From an uncultured Anaerobutyricum sp. (GTDB lineage: Bacteria; Bacillota; Clostridia; Lachnospirales; Lachnospiraceae): a stretch of DNA of 64,000 nt. The stretch is taken from contig NZ_CAKRCF010000011.1 of the NCBI RefSeq assembly GCF_934307085.1, forward strand, positions 8,613 through 72,612, given 5' to 3'. Every line of letters begins with the position of its first letter. Position 1 is the first letter of the stretch. Under the pieces are notes generated by a model. The model did not search any database. It worked only from the letters and a program-made list of their open reading frames with translations, and was not told the origin of the DNA. A program made the position numbers and the translations under genes. This document shows positions 7,940 to 16,375 of this stretch, one piece after another.

Positions 7940-9837
7940 TTATGCGTTATCAGATTGACAATGGAACCGTTTCTCTTGGAGGGAAGACTATCTTAAATCA
8001 TATTGATTTTTCAATAAAAGGGCAGGAAAAAATAGCAGTTGTCGGACGTAACGGAGCAGGAAAGACAACGCTTTTACGTTTAATTAGTGGGGAATTATCC
8101 TTAGATAGAGATGATAAACGCTTTGGAAAAGGAATCACAACCGATAAAGCGATTTCAATCGGATTTTTGCATCAGCAAAGCTTTTCAAATGCAGAGCGGA
8201 CCGTAGAGGAAGAAATATTGTCTTTAGTCAGCGAGGAGGATATTTTCTCCAAAGAAAGATATTATTTTGAGAAAGAATATGACCGGATTTTTACTGGATT
8301 TGGTTTTAAAAAAGAAGATAAATACAAAAAAATCGGGCAGTTTTCCGGTGGAGAGCAGACTAAGCTGGCATTTATTAAGCTTTTATTATCAAAGCCAGAT
8401 ATTTTGCTTCTGGACGAACCAACGAACCACCTGGATATTGCATCAGTAGAGTGGCTGGAAGAATATCTTGTCTCCTATGAAAAGGCAGTCATTATGGTTT
8501 CTCACGACCGATTTTTCATTGACCGTACTGCAGAAATCATTTATGAACTTTCTGATGGAAAATTAATGCGCTATGTCGGCAATTATACAGAATATAAAAA
8601 GCAAAAGAAAAAGCAAAGAGTATCTCAGCAGAAAAAATATGATGCACAGCAAAAAGAAATAGCAAGATTAAATGAACTGATAGAAAAGTTTAAACATAAG
8701 CCGAAAAAAGCTTCTATGGCACGTTCTAAGAAAAAAGTGTTAGAGCGGATGCAAAAAGTGGAAAAGCCAGATAAAGAAGAAGCCTATATTTTTAAAGAAA
8801 AGTTAGAACCGCTTATGCCAGGAGCAAAAAATGTTTTAGAAACCGAGCATTTAAAAATCGGCTATAAAAATCCTATCAGGGAACTTACCCTGCGAATCCG
8901 ACGAGGGCAGAAAATAGCAGTACTTGGAGCTAACGGAGCAGGAAAAACCACATTTTTTAAGACAATCATTGGGCAACTCCAGCCAATCTCGGGAAAATAT
9001 ATAATTGGCAATGGAATTGCAACAGGATATTTTGACCAGCATTCCGGGGAAATACAGTCAGAAAAAAGAGTAGAAGAGCATTTTGGCGAATGTTTTCCCA
9101 AATTAACAGAAAAAGAAAAACGTCAGGCATTAGGAAGATATTTGTTTTCCTCTCAAAAGGCAAATGTAAAAATCAGTGATTTATCCGGTGGAGAAAAAAG
9201 CCGCTTAATTCTGGCGGAAATTCTTGAAAGCCGCCCAAACTTCTTAGTTTTAGACGAGCCAACCAATCATATGGACTTACCGGCAAAAGAAACGATGGAA
9301 TCGGCATTTTCTGCATATACAGGGACAATGCTGTTCATTTCCCACGACAGATACTTTGTCAGCAAAATTGCAGACGCCCTGTTATTATTCGAAGAAGATG
9401 GTGTAAAATACTATCCATTTAACTATGAGCACTATCTTCATATGCTAAAGAAAAAAAGAGAAGGCAATCAGACCTGGGCAGACGTGGTAGAAGCAGAAAA
9501 TACTGCCTTAGTAGAAGGACTTCTATCCGTTCCAGCAAAAGAACGCCATCAGAGTGCCCGCTTTAACACCGAACAATCCTACACAGACTGGCAGCTGACT
9601 CTCGCCAAAGAACAGCTCGAAAAATGCCAGAAAAATATAGAATACTGGCAAAAACAAGCTGCTACCGAGTTAGATAATCTTACTTTTGAACAATACCAAT
9701 CAGAGAAATGGACAAAAAGACAGAGAGAACTCCACAAACGATTCGAAGAATTATCAGAAGAATATCTACAGCAAAATCTCATCTGGTATGAGAAATATCA
9801 AGAATATGAGGAGGCTTTTTCTGATTATCTCGAATAG
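7936..9837 (+). CDS. ABC-F family ATPase (ribosome-associated type)
   Basis: The 633-residue soluble protein has two ABC domains and no membrane segment. Domain 1: Walker A GRNGAGKTT near residue 37, signature FSGGEQTKL near 135, Walker B ILLLDEPTNHLD near 155. Domain 2: GANGAGKTT near 332, LSGGEKSRL near 415, FLVLDEPTNHMD near 435. The charged linker between them (residues 215-285) is the P-site tRNA-interaction motif region of ABC-F proteins, and a coiled-coil tail follows residue 560. ABC-F proteins act on ribosomes, as translation factors or antibiotic-resistance proteins; which applies here cannot be told. Start overlaps moaC; a second ATG lies two codons in. The gene ends 3 bp before element E. 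Confidence 0.9.
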   Translation: MIMRYQIDNGTVSLGGKTILNHIDFSIKGQEKIAVVGRNGAGKTTLLRLISGELSLDRDDKRFGKGITTDKAISIGFLHQQSFSNAERTVEEEILSLVSEEDIFSKERYYFEKEYDRIFTGFGFKKEDKYKKIGQFSGGEQTKLAFIKLLLSKPDILLLDEPTNHLDIASVEWLEEYLVSYEKAVIMVSHDRFFIDRTAEIIYELSDGKLMRYVGNYTEYKKQKKKQRVSQQKKYDAQQKEIARLNELIEKFKHKPKKASMARSKKKVLERMQKVEKPDKEEAYIFKEKLEPLMPGAKNVLETEHLKIGYKNPIRELTLRIRRGQKIAVLGANGAGKTTFFKTIIGQLQPISGKYIIGNGIATGYFDQHSGEIQSEKRVEEHFGECFPKLTEKEKRQALGRYLFSSQKANVKISDLSGGEKSRLILAEILESRPNFLVLDEPTNHMDLPAKETMESAFSAYTGTMLFISHDRYFVSKIADALLLFEEDGVKYYPFNYEHYLHMLKKKREGNQTWADVVEAENTALVEGLLSVPAKERHQSARFNTEQSYTDWQLTLAKEQLEKCQKNIEYWQKQAATELDNLTFEQYQSEKWTKRQRELHKRFEELSEEYLQQNLIWYEKYQEYEEAFSDYLE

Positions 9838-9840
9838 ACA

Positions 9841-9910
9841 ATTCTGATTTGTGCAGGCCCAAACAGACGATTTTAATGTTTCGTCAGCTTTGCCTGCAGC
9901 AAATCAGAAT
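9841..9910. repeat. Palindromic element E (minimal form, no core)
   Basis: This 70-bp hairpin fills the gap between two convergent genes. The outer stem is ATTCTGATTT/AAATCAGAAT, then GCAGGC/GCCTGC, then CAGACGA/TCGTCAG around a 10-nt loop. It has the same ends as elements A, B, F and G but lacks arms and core. The stop codon of the HD-domain gene lies within the right arm. It could act as a bidirectional terminator. Confidence 0.8.
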
Positions 9911-10380
9911 GCTGATTCTGCCGACCGCATAGTAAGAGTTTCAACCGTAGAGCAATATTTATCAACCAGGCACACCAACAGCGCTTCTCTACACCGAGGC
10001 AGTTTCGTTAAATTCAGCGGCCACATATGATGTGCGATAATATCCCGCTCTTTATCGGTTAGAGCAAAGCGGGCATCAGCATTCAGCAAGGCTGTGTGCG
10101 CGTGGGAGAAGCCATGCCACTTATGACTGTCATCTTTTTCGTGCCAGTCGTAAAGATAGAAGTCATGAAGAAAAGCACCGACAACGAGGGACTTTACATC
10201 TGCCCCAAGTCCGAAGTGTTTATTTAAGTAATAACATACTCTTGTGACGTACATAACATGTTTATAAGTGCTTACACTGCCGTGCTGGCAGAAATTTTTC
10301 ATGGAAAGTGCCTCTTTGGTGTTGCAATATTTTTCTAATATCGTATCAATTTCCTGCATTTCTGCATTGCTTAACTTCAT
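9904..10380 (-). CDS. HD-domain phosphohydrolase-like protein
   Basis: The protein has 158 residues and a single HD-type metal-dependent phosphohydrolase fold. The metal-ligand pattern is visible: HGSVSTYKHV near residue 33, the HD doublet in AFLHDFYLYDW near residue 74, then HAH and HHMWPL near 93-117, and LVDKYCST near 137. The substrate is not predictable; relatives include nucleotide and deoxynucleotide hydrolases. It lies 44 bp downstream of the GH13 gene on the same strand. Its stop codon (TTC TGA TTTG) is part of palindromic element E. Confidence 0.8.
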   Translation of the reverse strand: MKLSNAEMQEIDTILEKYCNTKEALSMKNFCQHGSVSTYKHVMYVTRVCYYLNKHFGLGADVKSLVVGAFLHDFYLYDWHEKDDSHKWHGFSHAHTALLNADARFALTDKERDIIAHHMWPLNLTKLPRCREALLVCLVDKYCSTVETLTMRSAESAF

Positions 10381-10424
10381 AGATGACCATCCTTTTTTAT
10401 TTTAATAAATTTCAATATTTTTAC

Positions 10425-11750
10425 TTAGATTACTTCGGTTTTCCAGTAAGCCACGCTATATGATGGAAGATCCATACCACCGCCAAAGTCAACTGTTTCT
10501 CCTGTAACAAGATCTGTTCCAAGACCGGAGCGAGCATTAAAATCAGCATGAAATGTGTTGGAATCGGCATTGATTGCAACAATAACACGTTCCTCATCAC
10601 AGCTTCTTTCAAAAATGAGTTGTTTATCTCTTACAAGAAGATTCGCATATCCACCGTTGTATAAAGCTGGGTGAGTGTGGTGTGCTTTCGCATAAGCGGC
10701 AATTGCATCAGAAAGTTCGTTCCATTCCGGTTTTTCAAGACGAGGACGAATCTCTTCATCACGTCCCTGTTTTTTACCTTCAATGCCCCATTCGCTTCCA
10801 TAATATATAGAAGGAACACCTGGCATTCCAAATAGCAGGCCATAAATAACAGGGAGCTGCTGTTTATCTTCTAAAATAGTGGCAATACGGCTGACATCAT
10901 GGTTATCTACAAAAGAGAGAAGATGCTTTCCGCGGTAAATGCACCAGTTCTCATAACCAAACTGGCGGTTTAAGCTGTAGCTGATCTCATGCATGTTTGC
11001 ACAGTTAAAACTGGAATACAATCCCTTGTAACATTCATAGTTTGTAACGGAATGACATTTCTCATCATTCATATACATATTATAATCGCCATGTAATGTT
11101 TCTCCCATAAGAACAAAATCTTCTTTCAGAGTACTGGTAAAACGGCGTAGCTCTTTTAAGTAAAAATCACTCAGACAGTAAGCAACATCAAGGCGGAGAC
11201 CGTCAATACCATAAAGGTCTGTCCACTGTTTGATCGCATCGAACTGATGCTGTCTGGCATCCGGATTATCAAGATTTAACTTAACAAGTTCGTTATGTCC
11301 TTCCCATCCCTCATACCAGAATCCATCGTTATATTCTGTATTTCCATCAAAACTTAAATGAAACCATCCACAATATGGGCTGTCCCATTTCTTTTCCTGC
11401 ACATCCTTAAATGTCCAGAAACCGCGGCCAACATGATTAAATACACCGTCAAATAAAATTTTAAGACCGGCCTCATGAATAGCATCACATACTTCCTTTA
11501 AGTCATCGTTCGTGCCAAGACGGCGGTCTACAGTGTAGTAATCTCTGGTGTCATATCCATGATAGTCACTTTCCATGAGAGGATTAAAGAGAACACAGGT
11601 AGCACCGAGCTTTTTAATATGAGAAATCCAGTCCTTTACTTCAAGGATGGAATGTCCCACGACACTGTCATCGCTGCTTCTTTCTTCATTTAAAACTCCA
11701 CAGAGTCCTAATGGATAAATCTGGTAAACTACTGCTTCATCGAACCACAT
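10425..11750 (-). CDS. Glycoside hydrolase family 13 (alpha-amylase family), intracellular
   Basis: The 441-residue protein lacks a signal peptide and contains the four GH13 blocks: DGVFNHVG (residues 101-108), GLRLDVAY with nucleophile Asp188, MGETLH with acid/base Glu217, and FVDNHDVSRI with Asp285. Length and N-terminus (VVYQIYPLGLCG) resemble the catalytic part of cytoplasmic cyclomaltodextrinase/neopullulanase-type maltodextrin enzymes without the N-terminal starch-binding domain. A start codon with GGAGGGA upstream is clear. The HD protein follows it; an HPr-like protein precedes it. Likely substrates are short alpha-glucans, but exact specificity is not visible. Confidence 0.9.
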   Translation of the reverse strand: MWFDEAVVYQIYPLGLCGVLNEERSSDDSVVGHSILEVKDWISHIKKLGATCVLFNPLMESDYHGYDTRDYYTVDRRLGTNDDLKEVCDAIHEAGLKILFDGVFNHVGRGFWTFKDVQEKKWDSPYCGWFHLSFDGNTEYNDGFWYEGWEGHNELVKLNLDNPDARQHQFDAIKQWTDLYGIDGLRLDVAYCLSDFYLKELRRFTSTLKEDFVLMGETLHGDYNMYMNDEKCHSVTNYECYKGLYSSFNCANMHEISYSLNRQFGYENWCIYRGKHLLSFVDNHDVSRIATILEDKQQLPVIYGLLFGMPGVPSIYYGSEWGIEGKKQGRDEEIRPRLEKPEWNELSDAIAAYAKAHHTHPALYNGGYANLLVRDKQLIFERSCDEERVIVAINADSNTFHADFNARSGLGTDLVTGETVDFGGGMDLPSYSVAYWKTEVI

Positions 11751-11771
11751 AAGCTGTCCCTCCTAAATATA

Positions 11772-11816
11772 GAAAATGCTCGTCAGCTTTAAAAAATTGA
11801 GCCTCCGAGCATTTTC
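11772..11816 (-). terminator. Hairpin between the HPr-like gene and GH13
   Basis: GAAAATGCTCG and CGAGCATTTTC form an 11-bp stem around a 23-nt loop. On the minus strand it ends in TTTTC and lies after the HPr-like gene, so it may terminate or attenuate transcription before the GH13 gene. Confidence 0.5.
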
Positions 11817-11885
11817 ATTATAGCATAAATTCTGTTAAGATTCAAATTGGAAGGTCCAATTCAGGCATACAATTTGAAGAAAAAA

Positions 11886-12122
11886 TTATGCTGCGATATA
11901 AGGGGAGATTGCCTTCATGATCGTTGGCATCTCATTTTCTCTTTCCATGATTCTTAAATCAACTTTGTTGCGGATATCCATAGTCATTACTCCAAGAAGA
12001 GACTTGGCATCTACAACGTACTGTCCATAAATTAAGTCAAAGTGGCTTTCAAAATCTTCAATAGCTTTTACAAATGATGTCGCATTATCCACAGAGCCAA
12101 ACTTGATTGTGACTGTTTTCAT
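11886..12122 (-). CDS. HPr-like protein lacking the phosphorylatable His
   Basis: The protein has 78 residues from the ATG at 12122, with AAGGAG 10 nt upstream; an earlier in-frame ATG would add seven residues and has no site. Length and the block DAKSLLGVMTMDI match HPr around its Ser46 site, here Ser41. The segment that should hold the active His (GIHARPAT in HPr) reads GSVDNATS, so there is no His to accept phosphate from EI. It is therefore unlikely to be a PTS phosphocarrier. It could be a regulatory relative, like Crh of Bacillus, which also lacks His15; that link is inference. It lies upstream of a GH13 gene. Confidence 0.75.
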   Translation of the reverse strand: MKTVTIKFGSVDNATSFVKAIEDFESHFDLIYGQYVVDAKSLLGVMTMDIRNKVDLRIMERENEMPTIMKAISPYIAA

Positions 12123-12298
12123 AATTCTACATCTCCTTATCATAAATGTATATTATACCGGTAAACAGATTGTCGGTATAAAAAATAAATATTCAACAAA
12201 TCGTTTTGACGATTTTGGCTTATAATATTTCATATGAGGCAAAAAGTCAAGAAAAATTTTCATAAGAAAGAAAATCGTAAAAATTTAAATATATGCAG

Positions 12299-12327
12299 TT
12301 GACATGAAAAATAATTTCATGTAGAAT
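12299..12327 (+). promoter_or_regulatory. Sigma-A type promoter for the ATP-grasp operon
   Basis: TTGACA and TAGAAT are separated by exactly 17 bp. The predicted start near 12334 gives a leader of about 65 nt that contains a terminator hairpin almost at once. Confidence 0.75.
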
Positions 12328-12339
12328 AGTAAAAAACAA

Positions 12340-12375
12340 AGGCGTTTTACATTTATTTGTAAGACGCCTTTTTTA
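12340..12375 (+). terminator. Intrinsic terminator in the leader of the ATP-grasp operon
   Basis: AGGCGTTTTACA and TGTAAGACGCC form an 11-bp stem with one G-U pair, followed by TTTTTT. It lies between the promoter at 12299 and the operon's first start codon, so it either attenuates the operon or ends a very short transcript. Confidence 0.75.
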
Positions 12376-12399
12376 ATACAATTAAGAGAGGAGCAATTT

Positions 12400-13713
12400 A
12401 TGTTTGATTTATTAGATTATGAAGAATCAATCAATCGTCTTTTAGCCAGGTATGGAGTAAAGTTTGGCTTATATAAAAATGGAGAATTTAAGGAGCAGCT
12501 TTTCCCTTTTGATACAGTTCCAAGAATTATTACCGCCGATGAATTTGAAGAATTAGAAGCAGGGTTGATTCAGAGAGTAGACGTACTTAATGCATTTCTT
12601 AAAGATATTTATGGAGAAAAGAAAATATTAAAAGAAGGAATTATACCGGAAGATTTCATATTTTCTTCTCCGGGATATTTAAAACAGTGTGAAGGAATTG
12701 TACCGCCAAAGGGAATATACAGTCATATTTCTGGAATTGATCTTGTGCAGGCAAGAGATAAATCCTGGTACATTTTAGAAGATAATCTTCGAGTGCCTTC
12801 CGGAGCTTCCTATCCGATGATTGCCAGAAATCTTTGCCGCAGAGCTGCTCCGGATATTTTCAGAAGGCATAAGATTATTGATAACAGAAATTATGCAGAT
12901 ATGTTAAAAGAAATGATGGATTATTCTAATACGGGAGGAATCAATGTCATCTTTACACCGGGGCGTTATAATGCCGCTTACTTTGAACATTCTTTTTTAG
13001 CAGAAAAGTCAGGAGCAGTCCTTGCACTGAATTCAGATCTTGAAGTAAAGGGAGATTATTTATATTATCGTGATTTCCACGGAAAAGACCAGAAAGTAGG
13101 AGCGATTTACCGACGTATTTCTGATGAATATCTTGACCCGATGACATTTTTAGAAGAATCACTTATTGGAATCCCACATTTAATGGATGTTTATAGAAAA
13201 GGAAATGTTGCAATTATCAATGCTCCTGGAAATGGAATTGCTGATGATAAGGGAATTTATTATTTTGTCCCAAAGATGATTGAATATTATCTTGGTGAAA
13301 AACCAATCTTAAAAAATGCACCGACATATTTGCCATTTTATGAGGATGATTTTAAATACGTTATGGATCATTTTGAAAATCTGGTTATCAAAGATGTGGC
13401 AGAAGCTGGTGGTTATGGTGTAGTTTTTGGAAGTTCTCTTTCAAAAGAAGAGGCAGAGAAGTTTAAGGAAACAATACGAAAAGAAAGAAGACGATTTATC
13501 GCACAGGAAGTAATTGACTTTATGGATATTGATATTGTGGATAATGGAGAGATTGTTCCAAGAAAGGCAGACTTACGTGCATTTGTGCTGAGTGGAAAAG
13601 AAACAAAAGTATGGCCAAGTGGACTGACCAGATTTTCCAGAGTACCAGATTCCTTTATCGTTAATTCATCACAGGGAGGAGGATTTAAAGACACATGGGT
13701 ATTATCTCGTTAG
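12400..13713 (+). CDS. Circularly permuted ATP-grasp type 2 protein
   Basis: The protein has 437 residues and belongs to the CP_ATPgrasp_2 (DUF404/407) group of predicted peptide or amide ligases. Visible blocks include FPFDTVPRIITADEFEELE near residue 32, LVQARDKSWYILEDNLRVPS near residue 112 and SGASYPMIARNL after it, plus the Lys-containing NLVIKDVAEAGGYGV near residue 327. The start has GAGAGGAG upstream. It overlaps the alpha-E gene by 19 bp. Such proteins are established, by comparative genomics, as partners of alpha-E and transglutaminase-like proteins in an unassigned amide-bond pathway. The substrate is unknown. Confidence 0.88.
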   Translation: MFDLLDYEESINRLLARYGVKFGLYKNGEFKEQLFPFDTVPRIITADEFEELEAGLIQRVDVLNAFLKDIYGEKKILKEGIIPEDFIFSSPGYLKQCEGIVPPKGIYSHISGIDLVQARDKSWYILEDNLRVPSGASYPMIARNLCRRAAPDIFRRHKIIDNRNYADMLKEMMDYSNTGGINVIFTPGRYNAAYFEHSFLAEKSGAVLALNSDLEVKGDYLYYRDFHGKDQKVGAIYRRISDEYLDPMTFLEESLIGIPHLMDVYRKGNVAIINAPGNGIADDKGIYYFVPKMIEYYLGEKPILKNAPTYLPFYEDDFKYVMDHFENLVIKDVAEAGGYGVVFGSSLSKEEAEKFKETIRKERRRFIAQEVIDFMDIDIVDNGEIVPRKADLRAFVLSGKETKVWPSGLTRFSRVPDSFIVNSSQGGGFKDTWVLSR

Positions 13714-14390
13714 AAAAAGCAAATAATTTATTATGGTTAGGACGATACAGCGAAAGAGTTTATACAACCTTGCGTATGTTTTACCAGCAATTTGATAAAA
13801 TGATTGAAAGTACGAAGGATGAATATACCGATTTTTGTAATAAATTAAATATACCGGTTATTTATACTTCAAATGAAGATTTCGTTGCAAGATATCTGTA
13901 TGATAAAGAAAATCCGGATTCTGTATATAGTAATCTTCTTCGTGCATACGATAATGCGATTGTTCTCAGAGATGAAATTGGAAGTGAAACAATGGGATAT
14001 CTGCAGCTTTGCGTATATACTATGGAGAAAACAAAGCATTTGGAAGCACCACTTCTTGAACTGCAGAATGTACTTGATATGTTGTTGGCATTCTGGGCAT
14101 GTGCGGATGATTATATTATAGAAACTGAAGCAAGAAATATTATTAAGACAGGAAAATGTATCGAGAGACTGGATTTATATTTAAGACTTGGTTCTTCTCA
14201 AAAAGCAATTTATGCGGAATATCAGAAGCTGAATGCCAGAATTAAAAGGTGTGGAATTGAATATCATGATGTCGCGTTAATCCGTTTTTCTTATCTTTTA
14301 CGATGTGAGAGAGAAGATCATCCCGAAACAGGAGAAGCACAATTAAGAAGAAGAATGCTCCAGGTTCTTGAAAACCTTATGGATTTTTGA
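13695..14390 (+). CDS. Alpha-E domain protein
   Basis: This 231-residue mostly helical protein begins MGIISLEKANNLLWLGRYSERVYTTLR, the typical N-terminus of the alpha-E family (DUF403). It overlaps the ATP-grasp gene by 19 bp, so they are translationally coupled. Alpha-E proteins have no proven activity; they almost always accompany permuted ATP-grasp proteins and are thought to act with them. Other blocks are LDLYLRLG and RCEREDHPETGEAQLR near the C-terminus. Confidence 0.88.
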   Translation: MGIISLEKANNLLWLGRYSERVYTTLRMFYQQFDKMIESTKDEYTDFCNKLNIPVIYTSNEDFVARYLYDKENPDSVYSNLLRAYDNAIVLRDEIGSETMGYLQLCVYTMEKTKHLEAPLLELQNVLDMLLAFWACADDYIIETEARNIIKTGKCIERLDLYLRLGSSQKAIYAEYQKLNARIKRCGIEYHDVALIRFSYLLRCEREDHPETGEAQLRRRMLQVLENLMDF

Positions 14391-14529
14391 TTCGATACTT
14401 GATAATTCAGAACATAAAAAGATATTGAAACTTTAGAAATTTTGTGATAGCCTTGAAAATTAACAGATAAAAACAGGTGTCTAGAACGTGTTTGAAAGAT
14501 ACTTTTCATACGTTCTAAAGGGAGGTATC

Positions 14530-15348
14530 ATGAAAGAATTACATTTTATTTATACTATGCATTGTGATTTTTCTGCTCCGGTAACGGAACATTCTTTTAC
14601 ACTAAAATGTATTCCGAAGACAGATGATTTCCAAAAGATTACGATAGAAAAGCAGGAGATAAAAAATGCGGACTGGATTTCTAACGGAGCAGATTCTTAC
14701 GGGAATTCTTATATTTATGGAAAAGAGAAAAAGCCACATACTTCATTTGAAGTAAATATAGAAGGAACTGCTTATGTAAAGAGAGATTGTCCGCAGCAAA
14801 GAGAAGGATTTGATTATACCGCAGACCTGCCGACAAAATATACATCTTTAAATAAAAATATGGAGCAATATCTTCTAAAGATTTTAGAAGAGGGCAGGAA
14901 AGAAGAAATTCATCTGGAATACGGTGAAGAAGCCTTTCAAAAGTTTTTATTCTGGCTTATGCATGAAGTATATACATATATGGTGTATGATCCGGGAATA
15001 ACGATGATGGGTACGACAGCAGCAGAGGCTTTTTCTTTGCAGCGTGGTGTCTGTCAGGATTATGCACATATATTGATTGCTTTTTGCAGAAGACTCCATA
15101 TTCCAGCAGTTTATACTGCAGGATATATGCTTGGGGAAGGAGCATCCCATGCTTGGGTATGTGCGATGAATCCTGAGACAAAACAGTGGTATGAGATTGA
15201 CCCTACAAATGATAAATGGGTAGACAATGACTATATTTCCGTTGCTTTTGGTGCAGATGCTTCTGACTGTGCAATGAACCGGGGAATCTTCTATGGAGCT
15301 TCAAACGAAAAACAGGAAATAACTGTGAGCGTAAAAGAGGAAAACTGA
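14530..15348 (+). CDS. Transglutaminase-like cysteine protease-fold protein
   Basis: The protein has 272 residues from the ATG at 14530, preceded by GGGAGG; an upstream TTG/ATG extension is unsupported. The transglutaminase-core triad is present: Cys175 in QRGVCQDYAH, His207 in ASHAWV and Asp224 in YEIDPTND. The first 110 residues fit the beta-rich N-terminal region common in this group. No signal peptide is seen, so it should act in the cytoplasm. It is the third member of the ATP-grasp/alpha-E/transglutaminase trio and could hydrolyse or transfer the amide product. The substrate is unknown. Confidence 0.88.
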   Translation: MKELHFIYTMHCDFSAPVTEHSFTLKCIPKTDDFQKITIEKQEIKNADWISNGADSYGNSYIYGKEKKPHTSFEVNIEGTAYVKRDCPQQREGFDYTADLPTKYTSLNKNMEQYLLKILEEGRKEEIHLEYGEEAFQKFLFWLMHEVYTYMVYDPGITMMGTTAAEAFSLQRGVCQDYAHILIAFCRRLHIPAVYTAGYMLGEGASHAWVCAMNPETKQWYEIDPTNDKWVDNDYISVAFGADASDCAMNRGIFYGASNEKQEITVSVKEEN

Positions 15349-15430
15349 CATCTGTAAAAGAGAAAAAATGCATATTTGTATAAATAATAAATGAAGAAAC
15401 CGCATTGCGAGTGTGGAGGAATTACAATAT

Positions 15431-16375
15431 ATGATAAAAGAAGTTATTTCATCAAGTATGCCTGTAGATGAAAAACTGGCAATTCGGAAAAACAGAATTT
15501 TACCGTTGCGCCGGGAAGGAAAAACAAAGATTTTTAGTATAGTGACAGGAACACATGGAGATGAACTGGAGGGACAGTATGTCTGCTGGCGACTGAACCA
15601 GATTTTAAATGCAAACAGAGATAAGCTTTTCGGGATTGTCGATATTTATCCTGCATTAAATCCGCTGGGAGTGGATACGATTACAAGGGGAATTCCAATG
15701 TTTGACCTTGATATGAATCGTATTTTTCCGGGAGATGTAAATGGTTCTATGGCAGAATATATTGCCGCAGGAATCGTAGATGATCTGTCAAAATCAGATA
15801 TGTGTATTGACATTCATGCAAGTAATATTTATCTGACGGAAATACCGCAGGTAAGAATTAATGAAGAAACAGCAGAAATGCTTATTCCCTATGCAGAAAA
15901 GCTTAATATTGATTTTATATGGGTACATGGTGCAGCAACTGTTCTCGAATCCACATTGGCTTATTCATTAAACAGTATTGGTGTACCAACACTCGTTGTT
16001 GAGATGGGCGTTGGTATGCGGATTACTAAAAAATATGGAGAGCAGCTTATCGATGGAATTTTAAATCTGATGGCAGATATGGGAATCTGGAAGGGAGAGG
16101 TCAAGGCAGTCAGAAAGCCGATTCTCTCAAAAAATCCAGAGGAAATAGAATTTATAAATGCTCCGTCTGCCGGTATTTTTCTCCCAGAAGCAGCACATTG
16201 GGAAAGTGTAAAAAAAGGAGATTGTATTGGAAAAATCGTGCATCCATTAGATGGAAGAATCTGTTCAGAACTTCGTGCAGAAAATGACGGCATTTTATTC
16301 ACAATACGAGAATACCCAGTTGTAAATGAAGGATCTCTGATTGCAAGAATTTTAAGAAGGGGGAGAAATGAATGA
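15431..16375 (+). CDS. M14-type zinc carboxypeptidase/AstE-aspartoacylase-like protein (active-site intact)
   Basis: The protein has 314 residues. The ATG at 15431 has GGAGGA 10 nt upstream; an earlier GTG inside that site is rejected. Succinylglutamate desuccinylase/aspartoacylase motifs are complete: His42 and Glu45 in GTHGDELEG, DMNRIFPG near residue 94, His129 in DIHAS and Glu191 in VEMGVG. These supply the zinc ligands and the general base. The family removes acyl groups or amino acids from N-acylated amino acids. The C-terminal third forms a barrel-sandwich-like beta domain (GIFLPEAAHWESVKKGD). The final ATGA overlaps the next paralogue. Confidence 0.85.
   Translation: MIKEVISSSMPVDEKLAIRKNRILPLRREGKTKIFSIVTGTHGDELEGQYVCWRLNQILNANRDKLFGIVDIYPALNPLGVDTITRGIPMFDLDMNRIFPGDVNGSMAEYIAAGIVDDLSKSDMCIDIHASNIYLTEIPQVRINEETAEMLIPYAEKLNIDFIWVHGAATVLESTLAYSLNSIGVPTLVVEMGVGMRITKKYGEQLIDGILNLMADMGIWKGEVKAVRKPILSKNPEEIEFINAPSAGIFLPEAAHWESVKKGDCIGKIVHPLDGRICSELRAENDGILFTIREYPVVNEGSLIARILRRGRNE

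Noticed and set aside
11886..12122. Functional PTS phosphocarrier HPr
   Set aside because: The active-site His is missing, so it is listed as HPr-like only.
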